NCBI GenBank assembly: GCA_938028745.1
Contig: CALIZL010000022.1
Coordinates: forward strand, 1-64,000
DNA from: an uncultured Prevotella sp.
GTDB lineage: Bacteria > Bacteroidota > Bacteroidia > Bacteroidales > Bacteroidaceae
Length of the DNA: 64,000 nucleotides
Direction: 5' to 3'
Under the pieces are notes generated by a model. It saw only the letters and a list, made by a program, of their open reading frames with translations, had not been told where the DNA came from and did no database searches. Position numbers and translations under genes: made by a program. Positions within the stretch are counted from its first letter, which is position 1. The number at the start of each line of letters is the position of its first letter. Below, one piece after another: positions 18,001 through 26,411 of the stretch.

Positions 18001-18733
18001 CACTAGCGAGCATTACAAGGACATACTCGGACGCATCTCTACCGAGATTGGCAGTTTGCTGAAACGGAGGTCGGATGTTGATGGCGTAATATTAGACATT
18101 AACCGCGACTTCGTTGAAAAGAACTTTGCAGGCGTAATCAAAAGTATTGAACTGAGAGCGGACGAATCGTCGGACAGGCTGATGCAATTGCTCATGTCTA
18201 TTCACAACTACACCGCAGAGAATGCCTTCTCGATTGGTGAGCTGAACCTTTTTTCTAACGATAATCGCGATGAGGTGAACCGTAAGGTAGTGGATTACCT
18301 CAAAAGTCTTTCGCATCAGTTGCAGAACGAGCCAAGCCGAACAACAGTTTCGCTGGGCGACGCATTCCGCTTGCAGTTTCGCGTAAAGGAAAACGACAAC
18401 GACACCAATTGGGTTGAACGCATCAATAATGTGGGGTCTGATGGTACAGACATCTTGGTGAAGGCAATGGTGAACATCATGCTCATCAATGTGTTTAAGA
18501 AAAAGGCCGCCCGAAAGAGCGGAGACTTCATCGTGCACTGCATGATGGACGAGATTGGACGACTGCACCCGAACAATATTAAGGGTATTCTGCAATTTGC
18601 AAACTCACGTAACATTTATCTTATCAACAGTTCGCCAACATCGTACAACCCTTACGACTATCGCTATACGTACTTGTTGAGCAAGCAGGGCGTGAAAACG
18701 CGAGTGGAAAAACTGTTGAAACGTAACCCATAG
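15083..18733 (+). CDS. jetC: JetC/MksB-like SMC ATPase
   Basis: 1216-aa SMC-like ATPase, the DNA-loop-extruding motor of the complex. The Walker A motif GTQGVGKST is at residues 30-38. A very long coiled-coil region with Lys/Glu/Gln heptads fills roughly residues 280-920, interrupted near the middle by a non-coiled part (around WGLEPRLDTSAEGLFGVHL-like sequence) that could be the hinge. The C-terminal head has the signature-like NNVGSDGTDILVKAMVNIM and Walker B-type IVHCMMDEIGRLHP. Length matches MukB/MksB/JetC proteins rather than canonical SMC. It overlaps jetB by 17 bases, and jetD begins 4 bases after its stop, indicating a single operon. Confidence 0.85.
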   Translation: MKFLNKIVFVNSTNIPYAEISVDGNVHFTGTQGVGKSTVLRALLFFYNADKHRLGIQQGQKSFDEFYFRQSNSHILYEVMRDNGAYTILLSRYQGRASWRFIDAPYQREWLVGEDKQVLSDWVRIRERIDKNVVVSARIDSGVMFRDIIFGNTRDNKYTRYALVQSTHYQNIPRSIQNVFLNTKLDADFVKNTIIQSMAEEELPIDLQTYRRLVTDFEREYDEIDCWFRQARDGSYPVRQQASKIAEQGRKVVALDQQLRDVWHMLNHAVADNEQQIPLLEADAAETKAAIEKERNREKELTAEYNKENNSLNQKLGGKKQKLDEVLQARKEFEAMGIEDKLKLANREGTIKKEADNKQTLLNDLLKTHASIEEKYNIAKAKLENAQQAFDNAKKERFYQEQDKIQAERKRLEDERTKNRNQRTDAFAAWRYESDERLQALQAEQHRADAALKELKLWHPLANEMQTIAEQIRTLDVKEKENAAQQAVVKSKIEQLTAEFEMEEAELKKSTQREQERFEASRTLCREQIEKIAGLLSHWDDSLYQWLNNNVEGWESTIGKVVDEERVLYAQGLEPRLDTSAEGLFGVHLNLSDVGATHRTLDEYRKEKKRLEEELQQINRQLNDLPLTLEKETSKLRKKYATMLDPLRQNATLLRVEEEQMPTKRQDLQNQQHKLKMDEQEMIEQEKEVRERAFNAALLCVQAEKDERERHETLHKKELKELDLHFNRQSKEFESKLCAFQMALETETKARHEEFSNQKKQLEEQQRAELSGKGVDVNLLGQYRRAIEQLADLLQQIDKERPMVIRYRDAQQNLFAKEPEIRKDIKDIEQQLTRMSKRYEDKKTRVAKKRQEQEERQKAIIKDLARRREGLNLYRQMVENEHLVPETLLTDNKPVATKQDCQQLLSLLRGSVNQKRETIERLKDFVVNFNRNFKPQNAFHFNTMPITDNEYLQIAADLQDFMDNNKIEEFRRRTSEHYKDILGRISTEIGSLLKRRSDVDGVILDINRDFVEKNFAGVIKSIELRADESSDRLMQLLMSIHNYTAENAFSIGELNLFSNDNRDEVNRKVVDYLKSLSHQLQNEPSRTTVSLGDAFRLQFRVKENDNDTNWVERINNVGSDGTDILVKAMVNIMLINVFKKKAARKSGDFIVHCMMDEIGRLHPNNIKGILQFANSRNIYLINSSPTSYNPYDYRYTYLLSKQGVKTRVEKLLKRNP

Positions 18734-18737
18734 GATT

Positions 18738-19577
18738 ATGGCGATAGGAAAAGCGATACAAAGTTTGGTTGCTGGGGAACAGGTGGCAGGGTCAAAGATA
18801 GGTGGAAAGCTACTCGAAGAACTGTTGTCGGAGGGCTTGCTTGTGGTTGTTGCTCGTGGTTCGAGGAAGTCGTACCGCGCTCGCGACACTGAAACGTTGA
18901 AGAGATTTCTTACAGACAGGGACGAAAGCTATCGTATGCTTGAAGTGGAGAACGCAGAGACACGTGCTGCAATGGCCAACAAAACGGGTAACTCGAAGTT
19001 GGTGACGGTGCGTTCGTGTCCTGGCTTTCCCATTAACAGCTACGAACCCATTGCGTGTCTGCTAAACGGCGAGCCGTTTGTGGTTAATCCGCATGAGGGC
19101 AGTTTCTTGTTCGTTACACAATGGGAGAGTTTTGCTATACCTTCCGACGTAATCGTTATCGGAATAGAGAACATGGAGAATTTTAGGTTAATCCGCAAGC
19201 AAAAGAAGTTCTTTGAGAATTATCTGCGCGCGCATGCACTGCCTAACAAAACGCTTTTCGTGTCGCGCTACCCACAATCCAACGACCTAAGGAAATGGCT
19301 CACGGGCATACCTAATCGTTATCTGCATTTCGGCGATTTCGACTTGGCAGGAATACACATCTTTCTGACAGAGTTTGAACGACATATTGGAACTGAACGT
19401 GCATCGTTCTTAATCCCTCCTGACATTGCCGACCGATTGAAATCGGGGTCTAGCCAGCGATACGACGAGCAGCATGCCCTATTTAAAGAGATGCAGACTG
19501 ATGTGCGAGAGCTTGGACAACTAATAACACTCATCCATCAAGAACGAAAAGGTTACGACCAAGAGGGATATATATAA
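18738..19577 (+). CDS. jetD: JetD/MksG-like TOPRIM nuclease subunit
   Basis: 279-aa predicted nuclease of the Wadjet-type system, the subunit that cuts DNA once the SMC motor has reeled in a small circle. Residues 1-60 look like a winged helix (KIGGKLLEELLSEGLLVVVARG). The TOPRIM core is visible: acidic E144 in VIVIGIENMENF and the D200-x-D202 pair in HFGDFDLAGI, with strand-helix alternation between them. The C-terminus is Gln/Glu-rich (LITLIHQERKGYDQEGYI). It is shorter than the ~380-400 residues usual for type I JetD, so this is probably a compact subtype, perhaps type III. All expected catalytic acids seem present. The next gene is convergent. Confidence 0.8.
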   Translation: MAIGKAIQSLVAGEQVAGSKIGGKLLEELLSEGLLVVVARGSRKSYRARDTETLKRFLTDRDESYRMLEVENAETRAAMANKTGNSKLVTVRSCPGFPINSYEPIACLLNGEPFVVNPHEGSFLFVTQWESFAIPSDVIVIGIENMENFRLIRKQKKFFENYLRAHALPNKTLFVSRYPQSNDLRKWLTGIPNRYLHFGDFDLAGIHIFLTEFERHIGTERASFLIPPDIADRLKSGSSQRYDEQHALFKEMQTDVRELGQLITLIHQERKGYDQEGYI

Positions 19578-19724
19578 ATAGGTGTTTGGCTGAGTAATGC
19601 CAAGGAGGAACTATCCGATAAAGCAGGATTGCCGTAAATACCCTGTTACCTCCTGCTAATTGTTGTGCATTTAGCAAGAGGCAACGAGGTATCCTCGTCG
19701 ACTAGTAAGCTTAGTTATATTCTG

Positions 19725-21383
19725 TTATTTTACAAACTTTTGCTTGTTTGCACCTGCTTGCAGCACATAAACGCCTTGGGGTAGCGTTGCAACAGAAAGG
19801 CTGCGAGTGCCCTTTTGGTTGAGCAATAGTGCACCTTGCAGGTTGTAAACTTGGGCATCGAGTGCGCGAGAGAAACTGAATACATCTCCCTGACGTGTAA
19901 CAACTGCATCGTCGGCTACTGTGCGTACACCGGTTGTTTCGTCTGCATCGAATGCCGTGTAGGTGATGTTAATGCCATTCACCGTAGAAGTAACAATCGT
20001 ATTGTGGTTGTGGCCTAGGCCATAGACAAAAGAATCGTTGCCTTTGGTAAGCGTTCCATTGCTACTCAAGGTGTAAACCAAGGCTGTTTGGGGCTTGTGC
20101 TCGGTTGTTTCTTCGGCATAAGCGGCCACAACCATCTTGCCATTTACGGCCGACATACCAACCAGAACTTCGCGATTTTTCTTGTTGTCGCCATCGTCGA
20201 AACCACTAGTAGCCACCCAACGCACGCCATTGGCGTTGCGATTGAAGGCTGCAACGAAGACATCCGACCCGCCTTTAAACGTCTTGTTCACACCGAACAC
20301 GGCTGGTTGGTTGAACGTTCCAGCGACATAGACGTTGTCTTTGTCGAAGGTCATTGCGCCCAAGAGGTTGTAGTTGGTTTCCACATCGGTGAAAGCAGAG
20401 TGGAAAGGTGTGGTTAGTGTGGTAGTGCCAGAAACCTCGGAGAAGATAAAGCCGTGCTCCCTCTTTCCGTTTCCTTCACCAAAGGTAAATGTTTCTGTTT
20501 TGTTTGGCGAGGTTAGTTTTACCTTTCCTGTTGCCACGAAGGCCGCGTAGAGTTTGCCGTCTGCTACGGTAAAGTTAACGCTTTCGGGGCGAGTCATGTT
20601 CTCTGCACCTTCGTTGTCGTAGGTAAGTGCCAGTTCTTCTTTGAAGTTTCCAAGGTTTGAGGCGTCTACCGAGTAAACACCCATGCGAGGAATGTTCACA
20701 TACATGAAGTTGCCAAAAAAGAAATAGTTAGCTACAAGGCTCTTGCCGCCAAACGAACTCTCGCCAGTGTACTCGGCAGAGAAGTAAAGTCGGTTGTCTA
20801 CCCACATCACTTTGTTCGATAGGAAAAAAGTGGCGTCGGGGGATTCAAAGTAATTTCCTGAGTTAACAATGTCGTCTTTCACCTTAGGAACTACCACCTG
20901 ATGCGCCAACAGCTTACCGTCCTTGTCGTATTTCACCATGAAGAACGAACTGCGACTGTCGTCTCCCTCCTTTCCGTTGATGGTAACTTCGGGGTTGTTG
21001 CCCGTGCTGGTGAGTTTCACTTCTTTGGCAAAGGTTCCCACTGCATATACATTGCCGTTGCCATCAGCGGTTATGGAGGTTATGCGGGCGGCACCTTTCA
21101 TGGCAACGGCCCACAATTCATTGCCCTCGGCATTGTATTTACCGATGAAGGCACTAGTGGCAACGTTCGAGAGAATGGCTGTTCCGAAAAGCATGTCGGT
21201 GTTGAAAGAACCTGCAACGTACGTATTCCCGTCGCTAGATACGGCCACAGGAGCCGAACGAACGGCTTTGTCGGCCAGTGAAAAAGCCTCGACGTTCTTC
21301 GTCCACTTAACTGTTCCGAACGATGCGGCTTGTAATGTGCATGCCATGAAGGCAAGACTTAAACTTAGTAGGATTTTTTTCAT
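19725..21383 (-). CDS. Secreted beta-repeat protein with T9SS-like C-terminal tail
   Basis: 552-aa exported protein. It has a signal peptide (MKKILLSLSLAFMACTLQA) and then repeating beta-strand phrases such as VAVSSDGNTYVAGSFNTDM, ITADGNGNVYAVGTF and MTFDKDNVYVAGTF, which resemble SBBP/beta-propeller repeats. The C-terminus (VYNLQGALLLNQKG...LPQGVYVLQAGANKQKFVK) matches the type A T9SS sorting domain pattern, so export across the outer membrane and surface attachment are expected. No catalytic motif is visible. It lies 239 bases downstream of the SusD-like gene on the same strand and is probably the last gene of the metalloprotease-SusC-SusD cluster, perhaps as a surface accessory or binding protein. 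Function is inferred from context. Confidence 0.78.
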   Translation of the reverse strand: MKKILLSLSLAFMACTLQAASFGTVKWTKNVEAFSLADKAVRSAPVAVSSDGNTYVAGSFNTDMLFGTAILSNVATSAFIGKYNAEGNELWAVAMKGAARITSITADGNGNVYAVGTFAKEVKLTSTGNNPEVTINGKEGDDSRSSFFMVKYDKDGKLLAHQVVVPKVKDDIVNSGNYFESPDATFFLSNKVMWVDNRLYFSAEYTGESSFGGKSLVANYFFFGNFMYVNIPRMGVYSVDASNLGNFKEELALTYDNEGAENMTRPESVNFTVADGKLYAAFVATGKVKLTSPNKTETFTFGEGNGKREHGFIFSEVSGTTTLTTPFHSAFTDVETNYNLLGAMTFDKDNVYVAGTFNQPAVFGVNKTFKGGSDVFVAAFNRNANGVRWVATSGFDDGDNKKNREVLVGMSAVNGKMVVAAYAEETTEHKPQTALVYTLSSNGTLTKGNDSFVYGLGHNHNTIVTSTVNGINITYTAFDADETTGVRTVADDAVVTRQGDVFSFSRALDAQVYNLQGALLLNQKGTRSLSVATLPQGVYVLQAGANKQKFVK

Positions 21384-21622
21384 ACTTTATTTCTCCTTAA
21401 TTTGAATGTTTGCTGAAATGTTGTTGTGTAGTTGATGCCACGAGTGTGGCAGCTGATAGGGGGTAATAACCAAAGTTTATAGGCTTGTGAATTGTTGGGT
21501 TTATGCGCCTTTGCAGCTCTTTTAACTTCTTAAAGGGAGATTGGCTTGTTGGCTTTCTGCTTGAAGTTTGCGCAAAAAAACGTAAACTCAGCAACTCACG
21601 AACCCTGTGAAACCTCGTGTAT

Positions 21623-22969
21623 TTAGCGTTCTAATTCTTCTATTCCTGGGTTTGATTCAACCGCCTCGGTGGGGAATCGCAGGGTATAGCGACTGTCGTT
21701 TTGCGGAAGTGTGTAGGTTTGGCCGTTGTAAGTTTTCTGCAACTGCGGGCGTGTGGTGCGGCGCAGGTCGAACCAACGGTGTCCTTCGAAGGCCAATTCG
21801 CGTGCACGTTCGTCGTAGATGTAGTTCAGTAAATCGGCTTGCGACAGGGTGTCTACACCCGCAGCGTGAAGTTTGTAAAACGCCTCGGTGTAGCGTTTCG
21901 CCATCAGTGTTTTGAGATAAGTTTGTGCCTCAGTTAGGTTTCCTAACTCTGCGGCAGACTCTGCGGCGATAAGATAGAACTCGGCCGTTCGGAATGTACT
22001 GCGTAGGTCGCCCCCTCCACCTTTTCGTAAGAGGGTGGTGGTAGAGGAAACTTCGTTAAAGTAATGCGTCTTGCGGCGGTCGCCCGACTTGTATAAGGCC
22101 AATAGCTCGTTAGAAACGCGGCCTGCACGTGTATAAGTGGGCGTCATTACCTGTTCGAGGGCAACGATGTTCTCTTCCGACTGATAGCTAGTAGGTAGCT
22201 TGGCGGATGAAGAGGTAAGGTCTTCGAGGGCTGGATGCGCCGTAATAACTTGCTGGGCGGCGGCCAATGCACCCGTCCAATCGCCTTTATACAACGCCAA
22301 TCGGGCTTTAAGTGCCTTTGCCGATGCGGTGTTGAAACGATAATTGAAACCAATGGGCCACGTTTCTTTGTTCATCAGCACGGCGGCACTGTCCACATCG
22401 CGTTCAACTTGCTCGTAAACAGCGGCCAGCGACTTGCTTTTGGGTACCAAATTCACATCGGCAACCAGCATCAGGGGCACGGCTCGTGCGGTGTCGGCCT
22501 TCACCGTGGTGTAGGGTTGGGCGTAGAGATTGGCCAAAAGGAAGTGGCAATAGGCGCGCATCATGTAGGCTTCGCCCACTAGCTGACGGCGGTCGGCTGT
22601 GGAAATCTGCGTCATGTTGTCGCGATTGGCAATGATGGTATTGGCAATATAAATGGTGTGATAATATCTGCGCCAGCCTAGTGAGACGGTGGTGGGCGCA
22701 GGTTTCAGGTCGTTCCAGACCCAGATGTCGAAGAATGAACTGAGATCTTCGCTGGTAGTGGCAGACTCGTCGAGTGTCATCTCGTCGCTACGGAAACTAA
22801 CCAAGCCGCGATCTTCGGGGAAATTCTTGTACTCTGAGGTGAGCAATGCCCGATATTCTTCGCCTGTTTCGGCGATGACTTTGCCCGTTGGACGGATGTC
22901 TAGAAAGCTATCGCACGAACTTATTGCCGTTGCGAGGCAAAGAAGAAGGGCTAATCGGAATTGTTTCAT
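21623..22969 (-). CDS. SusD/RagB-family nutrient-binding lipoprotein
   Basis: 448-aa outer-membrane lipoprotein that acts as the lid of a SusC/RagA channel. The lipobox is ISSC at about residues 16-19, followed by DSFLDIRPTG, the usual start of SusD-like proteins. TPR-like helices follow, with the late SusD signature YIYDERARELAFEGHRWFDLRRT. Length is near the short end of the family, as in RagB-type proteins. It begins 101 bases after the stop of the SusC-like gene. Together with SusC and the upstream zinc metalloprotease, a RagAB-like oligopeptide role is more plausible than glycan uptake, because no glycoside hydrolase, sulfatase or sugar regulator lies nearby. Confidence 0.92.
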   Translation of the reverse strand: MKQFRLALLLCLATAISSCDSFLDIRPTGKVIAETGEEYRALLTSEYKNFPEDRGLVSFRSDEMTLDESATTSEDLSSFFDIWVWNDLKPAPTTVSLGWRRYYHTIYIANTIIANRDNMTQISTADRRQLVGEAYMMRAYCHFLLANLYAQPYTTVKADTARAVPLMLVADVNLVPKSKSLAAVYEQVERDVDSAAVLMNKETWPIGFNYRFNTASAKALKARLALYKGDWTGALAAAQQVITAHPALEDLTSSSAKLPTSYQSEENIVALEQVMTPTYTRAGRVSNELLALYKSGDRRKTHYFNEVSSTTTLLRKGGGGDLRSTFRTAEFYLIAAESAAELGNLTEAQTYLKTLMAKRYTEAFYKLHAAGVDTLSQADLLNYIYDERARELAFEGHRWFDLRRTTRPQLQKTYNGQTYTLPQNDSRYTLRFPTEAVESNPGIEELER

Positions 22970-23070
22970 ATACTAATTGATAATTGACGGTTGGGGATTG
23001 ATTGGATTAAGGGAGGTTCCAATGGGGTTAGAAACTTGTCCCTCGGTGTCGTTGTGCGTTCAAATTGGGT

Positions 23071-26000
23071 TTAGAACTGCACGTTCAGTCCAAAGATAAA
23101 GCTTTTGGCCAGCGGTTGGGCAAATGGATTGCCCATTGTCTCTGGGTCGAGATAGTTGTTGTAATTGCTGGCAATAACGAGCAGGTTGCGTGCCTCTGCC
23201 GAGAGCGAGGCGGTGCGAATGCCCACCTTCGAGAGCCAAACCTTGGGCAGCTTGTAGCCCAAGCGCAGGCTTTGCAGGCGGCAGTAGCTGTTGTTGCGCA
23301 CCCAAGTGTCGAGCATACTATAAAGATTGAACTCGGAATAACGAATGTATTCGGCTGTGCGTGTGCTGTTGGTCATCAGCCCAGCGAAAGTGCCATTGGG
23401 GTTAGTCGAACTCCATCTTTGCAGAATGTCGCGGTTGGTGTTCAGTCCGCGGTCGTAGTTGGCCGGCGAATAAGTAGGTTGTACGCGCACTTTCATCCCA
23501 AGATTGAAGATGAAGTTGATGCCCAACTGCCAGTCTTTATAATCGAAGGTGTTGATAAAACCGCCCGAAACTTTCGGATCGGTGGTGCCCATATATTGGT
23601 ATTGGGCACGTTGTTGCTCGGCTGTTAGCGTGCTTGCACCATGCGAGTTGAGTTTGAGCAGCTGTTGAGCCGTTAGCTTTTGTCCGTCTTCGGTAAGGAA
23701 AAGGGGATAGCCTTCCGCATCAAGTCCTGCTGTTCGGTAGGCAAATATGGCTCCTACGGGATAGCCTTCGCGCCCTGGATATGTGCTGTTCTGAGCCACA
23801 GTCTCGCGTAATACACGGTTGGTGTTGAAACCGAGGTTCAGATTGGTGTGCCAAGTGAAGTGTTTAGTGCGGAGGTTGCGTGTGGAGAGAGCCACTTCAA
23901 GTCCCTCGTTCTTCATGCTGGCCCAATTGATGATGGTCGACGAAAAGCCCGTTTCGAGCGGCAGCATGCGCGTACCGATGAGGTCGGTGCTTTTGCGATA
24001 ATAGTAATCGGCACTCAGGTTGATGGCGTTGTCGAACAAACTTACGTCAAGTCCGAGGTTGATGTTGCTCGTTTTCTCCCAACGCAAGTTGGGATTAGGA
24101 GCGGTTTCGGCAGAAATAACCGTTTCTACATGGCCTGGCAAAATGGTTGTGCGGTTGAATGTGCCGATAAGATAAGGCGAAGTGTTCTTGTCTATGTTGC
24201 CTTGCAGACCATAAGAGAGGCGCAGGGCAAGGTTGTCTATCCACTTAGAGGCGGCACTACTCTTGCGCAGGAAGGGCTCGTTGGAGATGCGCCACAGGCC
24301 ACTTACAGAGTAAAGAGGCACGAAACGATACTTCTTGGCCACGCCAAACACGTCCGAACCATCCCAACGAATACTTCCTCCCAAGGTGTAACGTGCCAAC
24401 AATGTGTACGAACCTGTGGCGAACCACGATACGTAAGCGTTCTCTTGGAACGTCTCGCGGTGCAAGGGATACTGCCGTGCGAGGTCTTCGGTGGGGAAAA
24501 TCACAGGCTGTGTGGTGAGTGTACGTGCATCGTAGCCATAGGCTGCCGAGTAAAGCGAAGAGCTTTTTAAACGGCGTACTTCTGTTCCGGCCATCAGTTC
24601 GAGGTCGTGAATGGTGTTGAAACGGCGGGCGTACTCGGCCATAGCCTTCCATGTCCATTGACTGCTGTGCGCTTCGGTTTGCTTGTGCATGCCGCCAGTG
24701 GGCAGAAAGGTGCGCTTTCCGTCGGGGTAGGCGTAGGTTGCAAATAGCTTTTCCTTGCGCATGGCATAGCTTTTTTCTCCTGCGTAGCGTTCTAGCGAGT
24801 AGCCATCTTGTTGATAACCCAGCTGTGTAGTAAGCTTTAAGTTGCTGTTGAGTTTCAGTTCGGCATCGAGAATAAGCATCAGCGACCTGTCGATACGGCT
24901 GTTAGAAGTGTTGGCACGTTCTTCAAAGATGTTGAAGTCGAGCGACGAGTCTTCTCGTCCTTGTATATTGGTGTCGTATCGGTAGCTACCGTCGGCCTCG
25001 AAAGGTTGGAAGTAGGGGTTGGCAAGCCGCGAATAGTACACGGGATTGGTAAATCCGTTGGTGTCGGTGAGGTAACTGCGCTGCTTACGGCGGTTGGCAA
25101 AGACGGATGCACCGAGTTTAAGCATCTTATTTACGCGGTAATTGGTTTTGAGTGTTAGGTTGTAGCGGTTGTTGCTTACGCCGCGTACGGTACCCATCTC
25201 GTCGTAGTAGCCCAACGAGGTGTAATAGTCGGCACGCTCGCTGCCACCAGATAGGCTGATGTTGTGCTCCTGATTGGTGACGGGACGAAAGAGAATGTCG
25301 TTCCAATTGGTGTTGATGTTGCGCAAAGCGTTGATTTGTTGTTGCGCCGTAGAACTAAGTGCGCCCCATCCACCTGCTTTATACGCAGCGGTTTCGCCCA
25401 AAGCAGAAAGTATTTGGGCCACGCCACCTTTACTTTCGCGATAGGTATAGTCGCTACGCAATAGTTCTAGTTCGAGGTCTACTTTCTCGTTGGCCGTAAG
25501 CATGTTCAGTCGGTCGAGACTTGTTCGGGGCGAAAAGGTGAGTTTGGCCGAATAGTTCACCATTGGTCGGCCGTCTTTTCCTCGTTTAGTGGTGATAACT
25601 ATCACGCCGTTAGCTGCTCGTGCGCCATAAATAGCTGTTGCGGCGGCATCTTTCAGCACGGTAATGTTCTCAATGTCGGAGGGGTTGATGCCGGCAATCG
25701 ACGTTTGATAAATGTTGTCAACGTCTTTCAAGTCTTGCATGCTGGGGATGTCCGTTCCTTCAAGCGGCATACCGTCTAAAACCCAAAGGGGTTCTTGCGA
25801 CCCATTTAGTGAGGCTGTTCCGCGTATTCTGATTCTCACAGGCGCGCCAGGTGCACCCGATGAGGTGACGGCTGACAGGCCGGCGATTTGTCCCGACAAA
25901 GCTTGGTCGATGCTTTTCACCGCTCCCACCTTCTCAGTAGATATGTCCACCTTGGTAACGGCAGCGGTTAGTTTTCGTCTGTCTATCTTCTGATAACCCG

Positions 26001-26331
26001 TAACCACCACTTCGTTTACGGTTCGGGCGTTGGGTTTCAGTTGTATTCGGTAGTGGTTCTGCCCATCAACGAGGGCCACTTCTTCCGTTTGGTAGCCTAA
26101 ATAGCGTACGGTGAAGTGGGTTACCTTTGCGCCCACTTCAAGTGTGAACTTGCCTTCGTAGTCGCTCACGGCTCCTGTTTGGGCTTTTGCGCCAGGAACG
26201 GCCACGGATATGGTGGCACCAGGCAGCGGGTCGTCGTTAGCGTCGGCCTCAACAACCACGCCAGTAATGACGCGTTGCGCCAATAGACTCGGCGCGAGAG
26301 CCAAAAGTAGAAGGGTAAACAGTTGTCTCAT
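23071..26331 (-). CDS. SusC/RagA-family TonB-linked outer-membrane channel
   Basis: 1086-aa TonB-dependent channel. Signal peptide about residues 1-18 (MRQLFTLLLLALAPSLLA); carboxypeptidase-regulatory-like domain about 20-105 (ITGVVVEADANDDPLPGATI); plug domain with the SusC/RagA signature IDQALSGQIAGLSAVTSSGA and ATAIYGARAANGVIVITTKRG; then a long beta-barrel ending in Phe (FIFGLNVQF), the outer-membrane insertion signal. It imports the ligand captured by the SusD-like partner, powered by TonB. It follows the metalloprotease gene by 80 bases and precedes susD. Ligand unknown; a peptide is suggested by the neighbours. Confidence 0.94.
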   Translation of the reverse strand: MRQLFTLLLLALAPSLLAQRVITGVVVEADANDDPLPGATISVAVPGAKAQTGAVSDYEGKFTLEVGAKVTHFTVRYLGYQTEEVALVDGQNHYRIQLKPNARTVNEVVVTGYQKIDRRKLTAAVTKVDISTEKVGAVKSIDQALSGQIAGLSAVTSSGAPGAPVRIRIRGTASLNGSQEPLWVLDGMPLEGTDIPSMQDLKDVDNIYQTSIAGINPSDIENITVLKDAAATAIYGARAANGVIVITTKRGKDGRPMVNYSAKLTFSPRTSLDRLNMLTANEKVDLELELLRSDYTYRESKGGVAQILSALGETAAYKAGGWGALSSTAQQQINALRNINTNWNDILFRPVTNQEHNISLSGGSERADYYTSLGYYDEMGTVRGVSNNRYNLTLKTNYRVNKMLKLGASVFANRRKQRSYLTDTNGFTNPVYYSRLANPYFQPFEADGSYRYDTNIQGREDSSLDFNIFEERANTSNSRIDRSLMLILDAELKLNSNLKLTTQLGYQQDGYSLERYAGEKSYAMRKEKLFATYAYPDGKRTFLPTGGMHKQTEAHSSQWTWKAMAEYARRFNTIHDLELMAGTEVRRLKSSSLYSAAYGYDARTLTTQPVIFPTEDLARQYPLHRETFQENAYVSWFATGSYTLLARYTLGGSIRWDGSDVFGVAKKYRFVPLYSVSGLWRISNEPFLRKSSAASKWIDNLALRLSYGLQGNIDKNTSPYLIGTFNRTTILPGHVETVISAETAPNPNLRWEKTSNINLGLDVSLFDNAINLSADYYYRKSTDLIGTRMLPLETGFSSTIINWASMKNEGLEVALSTRNLRTKHFTWHTNLNLGFNTNRVLRETVAQNSTYPGREGYPVGAIFAYRTAGLDAEGYPLFLTEDGQKLTAQQLLKLNSHGASTLTAEQQRAQYQYMGTTDPKVSGGFINTFDYKDWQLGINFIFNLGMKVRVQPTYSPANYDRGLNTNRDILQRWSSTNPNGTFAGLMTNSTRTAEYIRYSEFNLYSMLDTWVRNNSYCRLQSLRLGYKLPKVWLSKVGIRTASLSAEARNLLVIASNYNNYLDPETMGNPFAQPLAKSFIFGLNVQF

Positions 26332-26411
26332 ATTGTTTGTTCTATTGTTTTATAAATGATGAAGGGATAAAGGCCGAGGCCTTTGGTTTTCTTCCAGGTG
26401 GCCTTCTTTCT

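Noticed and set aside
12958..19720. tRNA-targeted integrated element
   Set aside because: No copy of the tRNA-Arg 3' end was found after jetD and no integrase gene is present.
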